A stretch of DNA of 64,000 nt. Origin: Wurfbainia villosa. Taxonomy: Eukaryota; Streptophyta; Magnoliopsida; Zingiberales; Zingiberaceae. The stretch spans positions 78,913,174 to 78,977,173 of the forward strand of contig CM045991.1 in NCBI GenBank assembly GCA_025175895.1. Direction: 5' to 3'. The position numbers and the translations under genes were made by a program. This document shows positions 35,222 to 45,573 of the stretch, in pieces. Below the pieces are notes generated by a model. The model worked only from the letters and a program-made list of their open reading frames with translations, ran no database searches and was not told the DNA's origin. Every line of letters begins with the position of its first letter. The first letter of the stretch is position 1.

Positions 35222-36463
35222 TGTTAGGGATCCTTGGAAGGCTAGAGGGGGTGAATAGACTCTTTTCGAAATCTACAAGAAATGTTAGCGGAAGCAAATA
35301 CTAAACAAAAACAAGAAGCTAAACACAAATGCTAACACGAAGCCTTTTACGTGGTTCGGAGATAACGCTCCTACTCCACGGTGATCCTTAATGTGGATCA
35401 ACCCAAGAAATTCCACTAAGAATCTTTCCTTTACAAGACACTCTCCTCTTCTTACAATGATGAAAATGAGATTTAAAAGAAGAGGAGGAATTAACACAAA
35501 GAAAGCCTTTGAAAATTCGTGGGGAGCTTGAGAATAAGGTTGGAAGATAAGCACTAGCCTTCTCAAACACCCCAAGCCCTCTTTTTATAGAGAGAGGGCT
35601 ATTTTTCTCATTGGGCCACGATCAATCGACTGATGTACAATATCAGTCGACTGTCGTCACAACCAACGACTTCTGACGAGGCAAATTCACGGAGATACGC
35701 AGCCATCATTTCCAATGGCAGCCTGATCAGTCGACTGATCACTTCATCAGTTGACTGATGAAGCGATAAGTCGAGTGATCCCCGTGAGGAGTGGAGTGAG
35801 ACTCCATTATATGCCCATCGTCGACTTGATCAATCGACTATCGGTATTGGTAGTCGACTGATTGCGACATCACCGATCGCAGCTTTTCGACCGATCGATC
35901 GCTGTGGTTTCACCGACTCGATCGAGCACCTTATCAGTCGACTACTACATCATATCAGTCGATTGATACTCGTCAAGTATGAGTAATTCATACTTGAATT
36001 GACTCCCTAGACCTAGACTTAACCTTCTAGCTCTTCCTTTAGCCTTGCGCCTCCAGGATCCCTCTGAGTCTGCGACTTGTTCATCCTTTGCGCTTGCTTC
36101 TAAGAGCTTCCTTCGGTTTCGTCATGTCTTGTGTTTCTCTTCGCCAAAGTACGCTTGGACTTTACGCCACCAAGACTATATGCTTGGACTTATGCTGCCA
36201 AGACTTGCCTTTGTACTTCCTTTGCCAAGGTCCGCTTGGACTTTACGCTGCCAAGACTACATGCTTGGTCTTACGCCGCCAAGCCCTTTCCTTGGACTTC
36301 TTTTGCCAAGATCACACTTGGACTTTTCCTTTACCAAGTCTTCATACTTCGATTTTTCCTGTCACTTAAACATGTTCACAATTAGATCACAAAATATTGC
36401 CTAAATTAGATGATTATCCAAACATCAAAACATATAAATGCTTGGGGCATTGTTGCACCAACA
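35222..36463 (-). repeat. SIR3 5' LTR (1242 bp)
   Basis: Pairs with 28153-29431. A minus-strand TATA-like box is at about 35580-35592. The palindrome cluster lies at 35620-35770 and 35930-35970, and the hairpin array at 36145-36340. Confidence 0.93.
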
Positions 36464-36691
36464 ATTTTCTTAGCACCTAGTTTTCTTTATTTTATTGGTC
36501 ATATTTTTTCTAGTTTTTTACCAAGTCACTACTGTTCCTTTCCTTATTTATATTTTCTTGTATATAAATATGCATGCTTTTTCTCATGATTATGGTCAAT
36601 TTAATGCTATGAGTTTTGGTAATATTTATTGTGGTCAATTTAATGCTGTGAGTTTTGGTAATATTTATATTTTAACGATTGTCCAAATATA

Positions 36692-37651
36692 TTTGAACCT
36701 TCACAATTTGAACAAGAAGATGTCACTTGCAATTACAACCAGTGGCCACAAGATGATTCCTTTTTATATAGCTATGACTCTGGCTACTTAAACCCTCATT
36801 ATTGTCTGCCTAAATCCCAACTTGGACAGATGATGAAAGATTTCATTCAAACGGAACAAGCAGCGAACACTAAATTTCAACGGCGGCATTTGCAGACAAA
36901 GACTCAATATTGTTTCCCAAGTGAGAACGAGAGCTATGAATCACCATGCGAATTTTATCCAAAACTAAGTCCCCACTTAGAAGCCTTGCTAGGTAATTTT
37001 ACTAGGGAATGCGAGGAGCATAACTGACAATTTGCAGAGCTTATGCAATGAGATCTAGCAAGAGAAGAAACCAAACGACTAGAAGGTGGCTTCGATGGTT
37101 GGATTACACCTAATATGGCAGAGACTCATTTTGAGCGAATGGATGAGGAAGACGTGGATGACATAGGAAGTAAAGAAGGACAATCCATTCAATCACCACT
37201 TGAAGAAGAACTTGAGGACTATTTAATTGATACTTTAATCGAGGAGTGCATTGCTTCAATCAAAACACCTCCTAACCTCAAGGATCTAAAAGAGTCTGCC
37301 TTAACCCTCACCAAAACTTTAGTTACCAATAACGAAGCCTATCTAGTGATTTGTGATGATAAAATTTCATTCAACCTAATAGAATCTACTAATCAATCTT
37401 TTCATGAGGATGTTTGTGGTGAGTTACATTATTCATAGCATATGGATGAAATAGAATATTATGATCAAACTTCTGATGATTCTTTAAATATAAGCATGTT
37501 CACTCTCGAACCAAGTAAGATAGCTAATAAATATCTTGCCCCTCCACGAGCAAGATTTAAGAGATATGGTGATAAGGGACCACAAGGGAGGAGGCGTAAG
37601 GTGAGCAAATATCTTGCTCCCCCACAAGCAAGATTCAAACACATCAAATGA
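36692..37651 (+). pseudogene. GYP1 ORF1, degenerate (gag-region remnant?)
   Basis: One reading frame of about 320 codons broken only by three stops (TGA 37025, TGA near 37049, TAG near 37436). It contains an MMKDFIQTEQAANTKFQ-like helical segment, an acidic middle (EEDVDD, EEELEDYLIDTLIEE) and a doubled NKYLAPPRARFK / SKYLAPPQARFK motif at the end. The position after the PBS and before GGGAGGCAACCC suggests the gag-linker region of an Athila-like element, but I do not recognise a defined domain. Confidence 0.6.
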
Positions 37652-37689
37652 AACGTAGGAATAAGGTCAAGCTAAAAGACCTTAAACAA

Positions 37690-37714
37690 AGCGCTTCTTG
37701 GGAGGCAACCCAAG
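37690..37714 (+). other. GYP1 conserved GGGAGGCAACCC motif
   Basis: CTTGGGAGGCAACCCAAG is a near-palindrome found after ORF1 in many Athila-like/non-autonomous plant elements. Role unknown. Confidence 0.6.
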
Positions 37715-37907
37715 TTTAATTTTTATGTTCTCTTTTTATTTTATTGCATTCGTTTGTGTAATTTGAACTTTAATTTATAACATTTAGCATTTTACAAATA
37801 AATTAGGACTAGAAAGGACTTGCTAGGTAGAAACAAAAATCATTTTGAACCTACACGAGTGAGCGTGTAAGGAGAATTCAGACCATTGTGCACCATGAGA
37901 GAGAAAC

Positions 37908-38000
37908 GGGGGGCACACGGCCTGGCCGTGTGTTTTCACACGGTCGTGCCCTACATTCCAGCAGTGCACATGGCCTGGCTGTGTGTTTTCACATGTCTGT
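37908..38000. repeat. GYP1 CACACGGCC inverted repeats
   Basis: Two copies of an imperfect palindrome of the form ACACGGCCTGGCCGTGTG with CACACGG/CCGTGTG arms. Related motifs recur in all three GYP1 LTRs (about 9580-9680, 26810-26890, 39740-39840). Confidence 0.6.
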
Positions 38001-38107
38001 GTTGCGCAAGGAATAAAGGGTGCCACACCGTGCGTTTCACCCCTATTCATCTCTCTCCCTCCAGTCCACACATGTATAGGATCCCAGCTAGTCCACGTTG
38101 ACATGAG

Positions 38108-38547
38108 CCTACACCTGCACCACCACCTTTTTCTACTTTTGAGCATGATGCAAGTACATCTACCTATGATTTTTCAGAGTTTTGATCGCAACTCGACGAT
38201 ATATATGCCGAGCAGCAAACGCAGAGGTATCGATGGGAGAAGCAGAGCACATATACTCAGACAGAGTTTCAGGGCTTTCAGGAGCACTTCTAACGACCCG
38301 AGGAGTTCTACGACGAGGCCCGTATTTATTTCTAGGAGGAGCCTGTCCACCATAGGGAGGTTTAGTAGCACATGCATGCCCAACAGGCACAGTGGGTCCG
38401 AGAGGAGGAGCATAGAGCAGTCGTCGCATCCACCAACTCACAGATCGACCACATGTACATGTGGCATCAGTGGCTGAGCACCAGGTTCTCCCAGGAGCTA
38501 GACATGCCGAGGCTACTAGACTTCCCGCCTCAACCACAATATTAGAG
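38108..38547 (+). pseudogene. GYP1 ORF2 remnant, Gln-rich coiled-coil tail
   Basis: A frame with several TAG/TGA stops reads PTPAPPPFSTFEHD, then Gln/Glu/Trp-rich helices (QQTQRYRWEKQ, MYMWHQWLSTRFS) and ends LDFPPQPQY. It looks like the C-terminal coil seen in plant Transposase_32-type proteins of Athila/Ogre-like elements; the conserved core is not present. Low certainty. Confidence 0.45.
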
Positions 38548-38559
38548 GTATTGTTTCAT

Positions 38560-39514
38560 ATAAGTTTGGGGGAGGGACCCCAAGTTCTGATTTATTTTGT
38601 TTCTAGCAGTAGTTTCTTTCCTGATATTTGCATTTTAGTTAGCATTCATTTGTTCATGCATAAGTTATTTAGTTTCTTTTAGCACTTAGTTTTTGCTATC
38701 TATAAGTTGCCTCAATAGTATTTTTAAGGTTTTCTTCATGAGTTATTTCCATGGGTAGCTTAGCTTCATTTACCTCGTGGTATTTTATTTTATTTGCTCT
38801 AATAAATGTTCTAGACTTATACTGGTTAGCTTTTATTTTTACACCTACACATGATGAACATTCTGAAAGGGAAAATCTAGTACGTACCTAGTTATGATTC
38901 ATCTCAGTAGTCTAGTACTTTGGAATCCATAGGTGACTCTAAATTTATCATTTTAGTTATTGGAGATGCTCGGATTGTGGAAGCTCATTCGGAAAAATCA
39001 AAATCCCAAGAGAGAGAGAAAAGAAAGAAAGAAAAAAATGGAATAAGAAAAGAAAAAAAAAAGAGAGTAAGAAAAAAAAATGAAAAATAATTATGAGGGA
39101 TAAAAAACAGTTATCGTGGGTGGAAATGGTTAGGTACCTCTTTGAGACCGAGTTAGGTTACTGGGGAAACACCTACCAATTTCTCTCAATACCGAGCATG
39201 CTTTTGAGACTTTGTGCTAGATCTAGGGAATGATCTTCACTTGGGGAAGGTAAGTGCCTAAGAGTCGGAGACCTTAGGAAAGCTATAGGATGACGACTTA
39301 ACTTACCATGGAACAGGTATCCCCTAAGAAGATTCGCTTGGCATGTGCACGAGGAGCTAACTTAGTAAATTTTTAGAACACATCTATTTTGCTTTGATTG
39401 AAAATACCACTTGATAAATCTAGTTAACATGATAAGTATGGAATGATACCTTTTTAAAATTTCATGGCACTGAGGTTTGCTTGAGGACAAGCAAAGATCT
39501 AAGTTTGGGGGAAT
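38560..39514 (+). other. GYP1 3' non-coding region and polypurine tract
   Basis: No ORF. Holds GTTTGGGGGAGGG (38565), a long purine-rich GA/A stretch (39008-39095) and, at 39499-39514, CTAAGTTTGGGGGAAT, the polypurine tract touching the 3' LTR. Confidence 0.7.
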
Positions 39515-40916
39515 TGATGTGAGCAAAACATATAGGGTTTTAGGAGTAGTTTTCGCTCACATCTCATTTCATTTTATGTTTGTTTCATGCATATTTTACT
39601 TTGTTTTGCATGCATTTCCTGTTTTCTGGTTCGGAGATCTGCTCTTTGTACTTTTTTGTGCAGGATAGTATTTCATGGGGAAAACGACGCACTTTCGTAG
39701 CGAAAAAGAGCATTTGGCAGCTGGATGTAGTAGGGCACACAACTAGGGTATGTGGCTACACATGGCCATGTCCGAAGCTCGAGATTGGTCACCACAGGGC
39801 CACACACGCCCCTGGCAGTGTGGAAACACAAGGCCATGTGGTGGCCCAGCATTTTGGCATGATTAGGTCTTTTTCCGGATTTCGTGAAGAGCCAACCTCA
39901 TGTCTATATAAAGAAAGTCATGCCCAAACCCTAGGGAGGAGGGCCGACGGTCGGGACGGCACACCGGTGCCCTAAAAAGCACCGAAAACTCACAACGGGG
40001 AGGAAGGAAGCTGCTCGAGATCCAATTTCTGCACCTCAATGCCAGGGAGAAGAGCCTCAACACATTGTAATCTATATTCTTTCCATACTTTATCTTGTAT
40101 ATATGAATTTGACAATGCCTTGTGATTCTTTTCTCGCATTCATGGAGTAGATTCTCTGATTCTAAAACTAGGGAGTAGTTTGTGTTGAGTTAGAACATGT
40201 TGGTTCAAATATCTTTTTGTTCTTGAATCTATATTTGCAATTGGTGTTTGGTTTAGATCTATAGCTATTGTTTTGGTTTTCTAGTCACTGTGTTTAACCG
40301 ATACGAGGGGTGACAACCCTCGTATCAAAGATTTAGGGGAATTTAAAGAGGAACCCAGGGGTTGTCCTCATCATCGGTAATTGTGGGTAGAAGGATGCGA
40401 TAGAGTAGGAAACACGCCCCATTTTTGACTCATCACAGGGATCAATTCGGCATCCTCGTACCGACTATCCCGTCGTAAAGCTAAGGGTTGACCTGGTATG
40501 GCAGAGGTAGCTTCTGATAGATGCGAAGGCTCATTGGGGGAGTGTACGATGTCCTTTCCACAAAACGTAGCTAGAAATCTAGACAAAACCCAATTGACAA
40601 TGTGTTCTGTGACACACAAACGAAACCGAAATCCTAAAATCCATCCAAAGACTTGTAACGTCCCTTCTCTTAATCCATGTGACACCGTACTAGAGTTAGG
40701 ACCGCCGACAACCCTCTAAACCGTAACCATTAGAATCGATTTCCAAATAATAACATCCACCGAATAGATCGATACTTGAATCTCAATCCCTGTGGGATCG
40801 ATAAATCTTTATTACTTGACGACACCCATGCACTTGCGAACGTTGAGCGCGAGCGCGCGCTTCGAGTCCTCGACAATCTCCGTCGCGAGATTTGAGATCG
40901 CTTTCGTGTGTATCCA
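39515..40916 (+). repeat. GYP1 3' LTR (1402 bp)
   Basis: TGATGTGAGC...GTGTATCCA, pairs with 26580-27969. It is followed by TTGA and then the interrupted SIR1 LTR. Confidence 0.9.
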
Positions 40917-42397
40917 TTGATCGGACTCGAGCTTTAATTGAGTGGTATTTTGATGTTTGACGATGGTTTGACCATTGTTTGACTATATGGTTGACATGAC
41001 ATTGACCATATGATGGAGAAGTCCAAGTCTTGTGTACTTGGCATGGAAAGTCCAAGTGGGACACTTGGCAATGGGAAAGTCCAAGTCATGGGTACTTGGC
41101 ATGGAAAGTCCAAGCATGGATCTTAGTAAGGGAAAGTCCAAGCTTGAGTCTTGGCGAATGGAAAGTCCAACATGGGTTGGCAAGGGAAGTTCAAGGGGTG
41201 ATATTGGCGACGTAAAGTCCAAGGGTGGAGTCTTGGCAGCATAAGTCCAATGGTTGGCGGCGTAAAGTCCAAGCAGGAGTCTTGGCAGTGTAAGCCCACT
41301 GTGCCTTGGCAGTATAGACCAACTTAGCATGACAATAGCCGATGGAAGCACCTGAAGGCTAGCGTATGGATGAATAAATCATCCATGACTTGGATGGATC
41401 CGATAACCGTGCGGCTGACGGAGGTGGCTAAAAGGTTTAGGTCTAGGCTAAGGGTGGTCTAGCAAGTATAAGGGTATCATACTTGGGGTTAAACCTCATG
41501 TTTAAGGTTAACAGTCGACTGAGATTTTAGATTAGTCGATTGGTCAAGTATTTTGACACTTAGCGACCAAATGACTTGCGAGCTTGATCGGGATTATGGC
41601 TACCGAATTGCTCGACTCGACTAGTGTTCGATCAGCAGAAATAAGCGGCAATGATCACAAGATTGGGACAAATGATCGATGAGCTCGAGCAATGACTACC
41701 ATGGATGACGATCGATGGTCGTGGTCATGGAGCGTATGCTCGATAAGCCGATCGGGTCACCGGCTACTACTTTTGGTAGTCGATCGCTGGTTATGATGAT
41801 CGCTAGTGTAACCGTTGGCTTGAATGCTGACGTGGATTAAGTCTGTTGTCTCACAATGACAATGTTGGTAGTCGACTGGGGACTTATGGCAATCAACTGC
41901 TAGGTGGAAATCTAGGTCGCGAGGAGGCTTAAAAGGAGCTCGATGGGAGGGATTTCTACAGTAATTTCTTGGGCGATTTGCTAGTACAAATCAGGATCTT
42001 CAAGCTCAGTTCAAGCGATCAACAAGCAAGCATCCAAAAGTGCATTTATAAAGTTTTCTTTACGTGTTTTTGTGTATTTTATTTTTAATTGCTTGTATTT
42101 CTTTTGTAATCCTTGTATTTCTCTTCCTCCAACTTATTGTCGAGAAGGAGTTTATTGGTTTAGTGGTGGTATTTGCATCGCTAGGGCTCGTTCGAGCCCA
42201 ACCCGTGGAGTAGGAACCTTGAGGTTCCGAACCACGTTATATCATTGTGTATTTTGTGTTTTGTCTTGTGTATTTGTGTGTATTGTTTCTATATTCCATT
42301 GCGTACTAACAATCATAGGCAAGCACGAACGATTTCCATCAAGCAACGTCGAAATGCTATTCACCCCCCCCCTCTAGCAACGATCAATTCCCCAACA
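40917..42397 (+). repeat. SIR1b 3' LTR, main part
   Basis: Continues 26461-26579. Contains the CTTGGCATGGAAAGTCCAAG hairpin array (41027-41290), a palindrome region degraded to CGAT/GATCG strings (41510-41900), the GAACCACGTTATATC block and the terminal TTCCCCAACA. The 336-bp end matches the 5' LTR remnant at 13655-13990. Confidence 0.87.
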
Positions 42398-42708
42398 CAT
42401 TTATGGACTAAAGCAAGCATCCAGGAGTTGGAATATCCATTTTGATGAGGCAATTAAAGAGTTTGATTTCTCACAAAATCCTGGCGAATCTTGTGTGTAC
42501 AAGAGGGTTAGTGAGAGTGTGATCGTATTCCTAGTACTATATGTCGATGACATATTACTCATAGGAAATGATATACATGTTTTACAGTCAGTCAAAGATT
42601 GGTTATCCAAAATGTTCTCCATGAAAGACATGGGAGAAGTAACCTAAATCCTTGGGATTAAGATCTACAGAGATAGATCGAAAAGGTTGCTTAGTCTTTC
42701 GCAGTCTA
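42398..42708 (+). pseudogene. COP2 reverse transcriptase, fragment 1
   Basis: Starts in the conserved I-YGLKQASRSWN motif and continues through the catalytic LYVDDILLIGN (about 42535-42565) to LSLSQS, where SIR4 is inserted. A TAA at about 42645 replaces the expected His codon of the V-x-x-ILGI motif. Confidence 0.88.
42704..42708 (+). repeat. Target site duplication GTCTA, left of SIR4
   Basis: Matches 58672-58676. Removing SIR4 joins LSLSQS to the downstream RT frame. Confidence 0.92.
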
Positions 42709-44027
42709 TGTAGGATTTAGATGCTCCAAGAGAGGGGGGTGAATCTCGGAAGTTATAATTTTCTAAAGATTTTTTAAACTTATTTTATATTATCAATTAG
42801 AGTATGCAGCAAAAATGAAATCAAGACACAATCTATTTACTTGGTTTACAATCCTAACAAAGTTTCTACTCGAAGGCTCGTAGCTCTTCCAAGAGCTACC
42901 TCGATGGGTAATCATTATATACCCTCCGACTCAAGAACTCTCGACTTCGGAGGGATTCGCTTTTTACAAATAATAATAGATAGATAACACTCTATATTCT
43001 CTTTTGAAATTAAGTACACAAAAGTGAAAATAAATACAAACAAAATTAGAGCTAAGTTATACCCACACTAATTGAAATATTGAGGTAGGCACGGAGTGTC
43101 GGATGTGCATCTTTGTGTGGAATTGAAGATCTAGTGGACAAGAATGAATTTTTGCAGCACTTCGACGTAGTAGTAGTGTTCTCCTCGGAGCTGGTCGAGC
43201 ACTTGTTTTATAAATCTTTTCCAGTCGACTGAAATTCCATTCAGTTGACTCCACATCAACCCGTCGATATAGAACTTCTAGTCTTCCAGTCGATTGAAAA
43301 CTCCCTAGTCGACTCCAGGTCACCTGGCTCCACATCGAAAAGTTTGGCTCTCCAGTCGACTGAACCTCTACTAGTCGACTGAAACTCTTTCCATCTGTGA
43401 TGCCAGATCTTTGATCGATCACCAGCTAATCTTGCCAAGTGTGCATCTAGTCGACTGAACTAAACCGAGTCGACTTAACTTCAGTCGACTGGAATCCATT
43501 CAGTCGACTGATCTCTACGAAACGAGATTAGCATAAATAGATAATACAACACAGGATAACAGCAGTAATACTGCTTGATCTCGACTTCTAAGTTCCACGC
43601 GGACTATCCATCGGATCGACGCCTAGCTTTGTCCCCCTACAGAGGACTCGACCTCACCTCTCCACTCAAGGATTACCTGCCTGCTACCTGTTGATCATAC
43701 CGTTCTTGACATCCGATCTGACCCACCAGGGCTTCCACCAACTGTCCGATCTACCTGACCCAACTGGACTTTTTATTGATTGTCTGATCTCATGACCCAA
43801 CTGGTCTTCATGCCAAATGTCTGGTCCACACGACCCATCTAGACTTTATGCCTAGTGCCCGACCCTCCTAATTTGTCAAGTCATCTGCCTAGTATCCGGT
43901 CAACACAACCTACTAGGACTTCCTGTTAAGTCTGCACACTTAACACTGATATTAGAACACAAGTAAGTCTTAACTTTAAATATGGTTCATACATCAAAAC
44001 TAAGGAGTGATGCTCTCTGCATCAACA
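42709..44027 (-). repeat. SIR4 3' LTR (1319 bp)
   Basis: Plus view TGTAGGATTT...TGCATCAACA. Rich in CAGTCGACTG-type palindromes (43222-43515) and in CTGACCCAACTGGACTT-like repeats (43720-43930). Confidence 0.92.
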
Positions 44028-44043
44028 ATCTCTCCCTTTTTGA
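44028..44043 (-). other. SIR4 polypurine tract
   Basis: Minus strand TCAAAAAGGGAGAGAT touching the LTR. Confidence 0.82.
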
Positions 44044-44379
44044 TGTATGACAACACATCAGTTAAAGTTAGGAGAATCAAACTGCAATATCCAATTAAAA
44101 CATATATCAGAAATGCATTGATTTAAAGATGTATGTGCATGAAATGCTCATATGCATAAAGAACTTTAAATCTCCCTCTTTTAAGTCTCTTCTCTTTAAC
44201 TTTAAATCTCCTCTCTCCCCCTTTGACATATATCAAAATCAACTTTAAGTTCAAAATGTCATAAGATGAGAATTAAAGCTTTCAAACTATAGATCAAGCT
44301 TTAACAAAAATGCTTAAGTTTTGAAAATAAATTATCAATACTCTCCTTATATAAAATTTTCTTTTAAAGATGGGAACTC

Positions 44380-44712
44380 TCCCTATATTTTTTTTTGGAT
44401 TCAAAATTTTTTAAAAGAATAAATTTATAAAATTTTCAAAATTTATCAATGCTTCCCTTAAAATATTTTTGAAATTTTCAAAAATTCTTACTCCCCCTTA
44501 ATAAAAACATTTTTCAGATTCTAAAATTTTCAAAAATTCTAACTCCCCCTCAATAAAAATATTTTTTAGATTCTAAAATTTTTCATTTTTTTTTAAATTT
44601 CAAAATTTTCTAACTCCCCCTCAATAAAAATATTTTTCAAATTCTAAAATTTTTCATTTTTTTTAAATTTCAAAATTTTCTAACTCCCCCTCAATAAAAA
44701 TATTTTTCAAAA
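44380..44712 (-). repeat. SIR4 multi-polypurine tandem region
   Basis: Four to five copies of a unit with AACTCCCCCTCAATAAAA followed by an A/T-rich spacer with TTTTTCATTTTTTTT. On the minus strand each copy shows TTGAGGGGGAGTT, so the region offers repeated potential plus-strand primers. A further CTCCCCCTTTGACAT tract lies near 44214. Confidence 0.75.
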
Positions 44713-45251
44713 TTACAAGATGATGCAAATGTTATAGAAAAATATGTCCAAGCATGAATTCCTAGATGTTCTTTATACTTAAAAATACACATCTCAAAAT
44801 AGTCCTTAAAGCAAATGTCCTTAAAATAAAAACTCTTTACTAGCTTAAGTGATATAGAATTATCATTAAGCTTTGAATTAGAGTTAGTCACCGAAGTGAT
44901 TGATATGGTCTTTTAAACCCTGTGTTGGTTCATGTCGATGCACTGAATCTACATCTGGAACCAGGGGTGCAATCCTAACATCTCACGCCCATCTTCGTGG
45001 CTCAATACACAAACAGGTAATCCTAGGTGTTTGTGAGATGCGAAGGCTTATCTAGATCTATAGGATCATGAAATCTAAATTGACCTAGGCTAGATTGATT
45101 TTTAAATTTCCTTTTAAAAACAATATAATATTACTTTTCATTTTGAGTAATGAACATGAAAACATCCTAGTCTACCAAGCATAATTCAAATCATAACCAA
45201 GATTTAAAAGTTATCAAATTTATTAATTTAGTTCAACTAGTAACAACTAGC
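44713..45251 (-). other. SIR4 3' non-coding region
   Basis: Between the stop of the Transposase_32-like ORF and the multi-polypurine region. AT-rich with a block CATCTCAC-GCC shared in style with SIR3 (30370-30400). No ORF. Confidence 0.6.
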
Positions 45252-45573
45252 ATAACATTCCTAGTCAGAAGAGGAAGGTGGAGGAGGTGGATGACCCATG
45301 CTCCAAGACCTAAGAAGCTCTATCATCTCTCGATGATCCTCTCTCTACGTTTGCAACATCTGCATCATCTCAAGATGACGAGCATGGTGCTGCTGCTCCT
45401 GACGTTACATCGCATCCTCTAATCTGGATAATCTCTCTGCAACAGTAGGAGGTGTTGGGATCCCAAGAAATGGTGATAGACTGTCGAATCTTGGGGCTTC
45501 CTGATGCTCAGACTCGAAGTGGTGCTCGGGGTCAACCTCAGGCTCAGGCTCCTGCTCTGGCTCAGGCTAGGGC
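45252..45573 (-). pseudogene. SIR4 Transposase_32-like ORF, C-terminal part
   Basis: Continues the frame cut by SIR5. It gives a Pro/Glu repeat (PEPEQEPEPEV), an acidic segment, GIPTPPTVAERLSRLEDAM, and a Gln/His/Met-rich coiled coil ending GHPPPPSSSD before a stop near 45252. Three TAG/TAA stops at Gln codons interrupt it. A Pro-rich linker plus coiled coil after the core is usual in plant Transposase_32 proteins. Confidence 0.75.

Larger units (their letters stand above)
28153..36463 (-). mobile_element. SIR3: near-complete Sirevirus (Copia), minus strand (8311 bp)
   Basis: LTRs 28153-29431 (3') and 35222-36463 (5'), flanked by ATTTT on both sides (28148-28152; 36464-36468). It has an initiator-Met PBS, a long gag with one CCHC knuckle, protease, DD35E integrase, RT, RNase H, a 1-kb non-coding 3' region with several polypurine tracts, and palindromes in the LTRs. 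These features together identify a Sirevirus. Five or six stops or small breaks interrupt pol, so it is recent but probably inactive. Confidence 0.96.
26580..40916 (+). mobile_element. GYP1: non-autonomous Athila-like Gypsy element, split by SIR3
   Basis: LTRs at 26580-27969 and 39515-40916; PBS at 27976; internal region 27994-28152 and 36464-39514 (about 3.2 kb). The flanks share (A)TTGA, a 4-5 bp target duplication (26575-26579; 40916-40920). The PBS TGGCGCCATTGTCGGGGA is the type used by Athila-like Gypsy elements (tRNA-Asp), and GGGAGGCAACCC in the internal region is also common in that group. No protease, RT, RNase H or integrase is visible, so it is a LARD-like non-autonomous element. 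The Athila assignment is inference. Confidence 0.85.
13655..42397 (+). mobile_element. SIR1 copy b: gag-only Sirevirus-like element, interrupted
   Basis: Once COP1b and GYP1 are removed the order is: 5' LTR remnant (13655-13990), PBS, gag, non-coding tail with MITE, polypurine tract, 3' LTR (26461-26579 plus 40917-42397, about 1.6 kb). It lies in the RT of COP2, whose reading frame continues at 42398. There is no pol. The family is related to SIR2 and SIR5 on the opposite strand. Confidence 0.85.

Noticed and set aside
37886..38537. Overlapping ORFs of 71-164 codons on both strands
   Set aside because: Mutually overlapping and compositionally biased; the only sensible frame is the broken Gln-rich ORF2 remnant at 38108-38547.
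41020..41300. Regular short repeats considered as a CRISPR array
   Set aside because: Plant retroelement LTR context; units are contiguous and self-complementary, with no unique spacers or cas genes.
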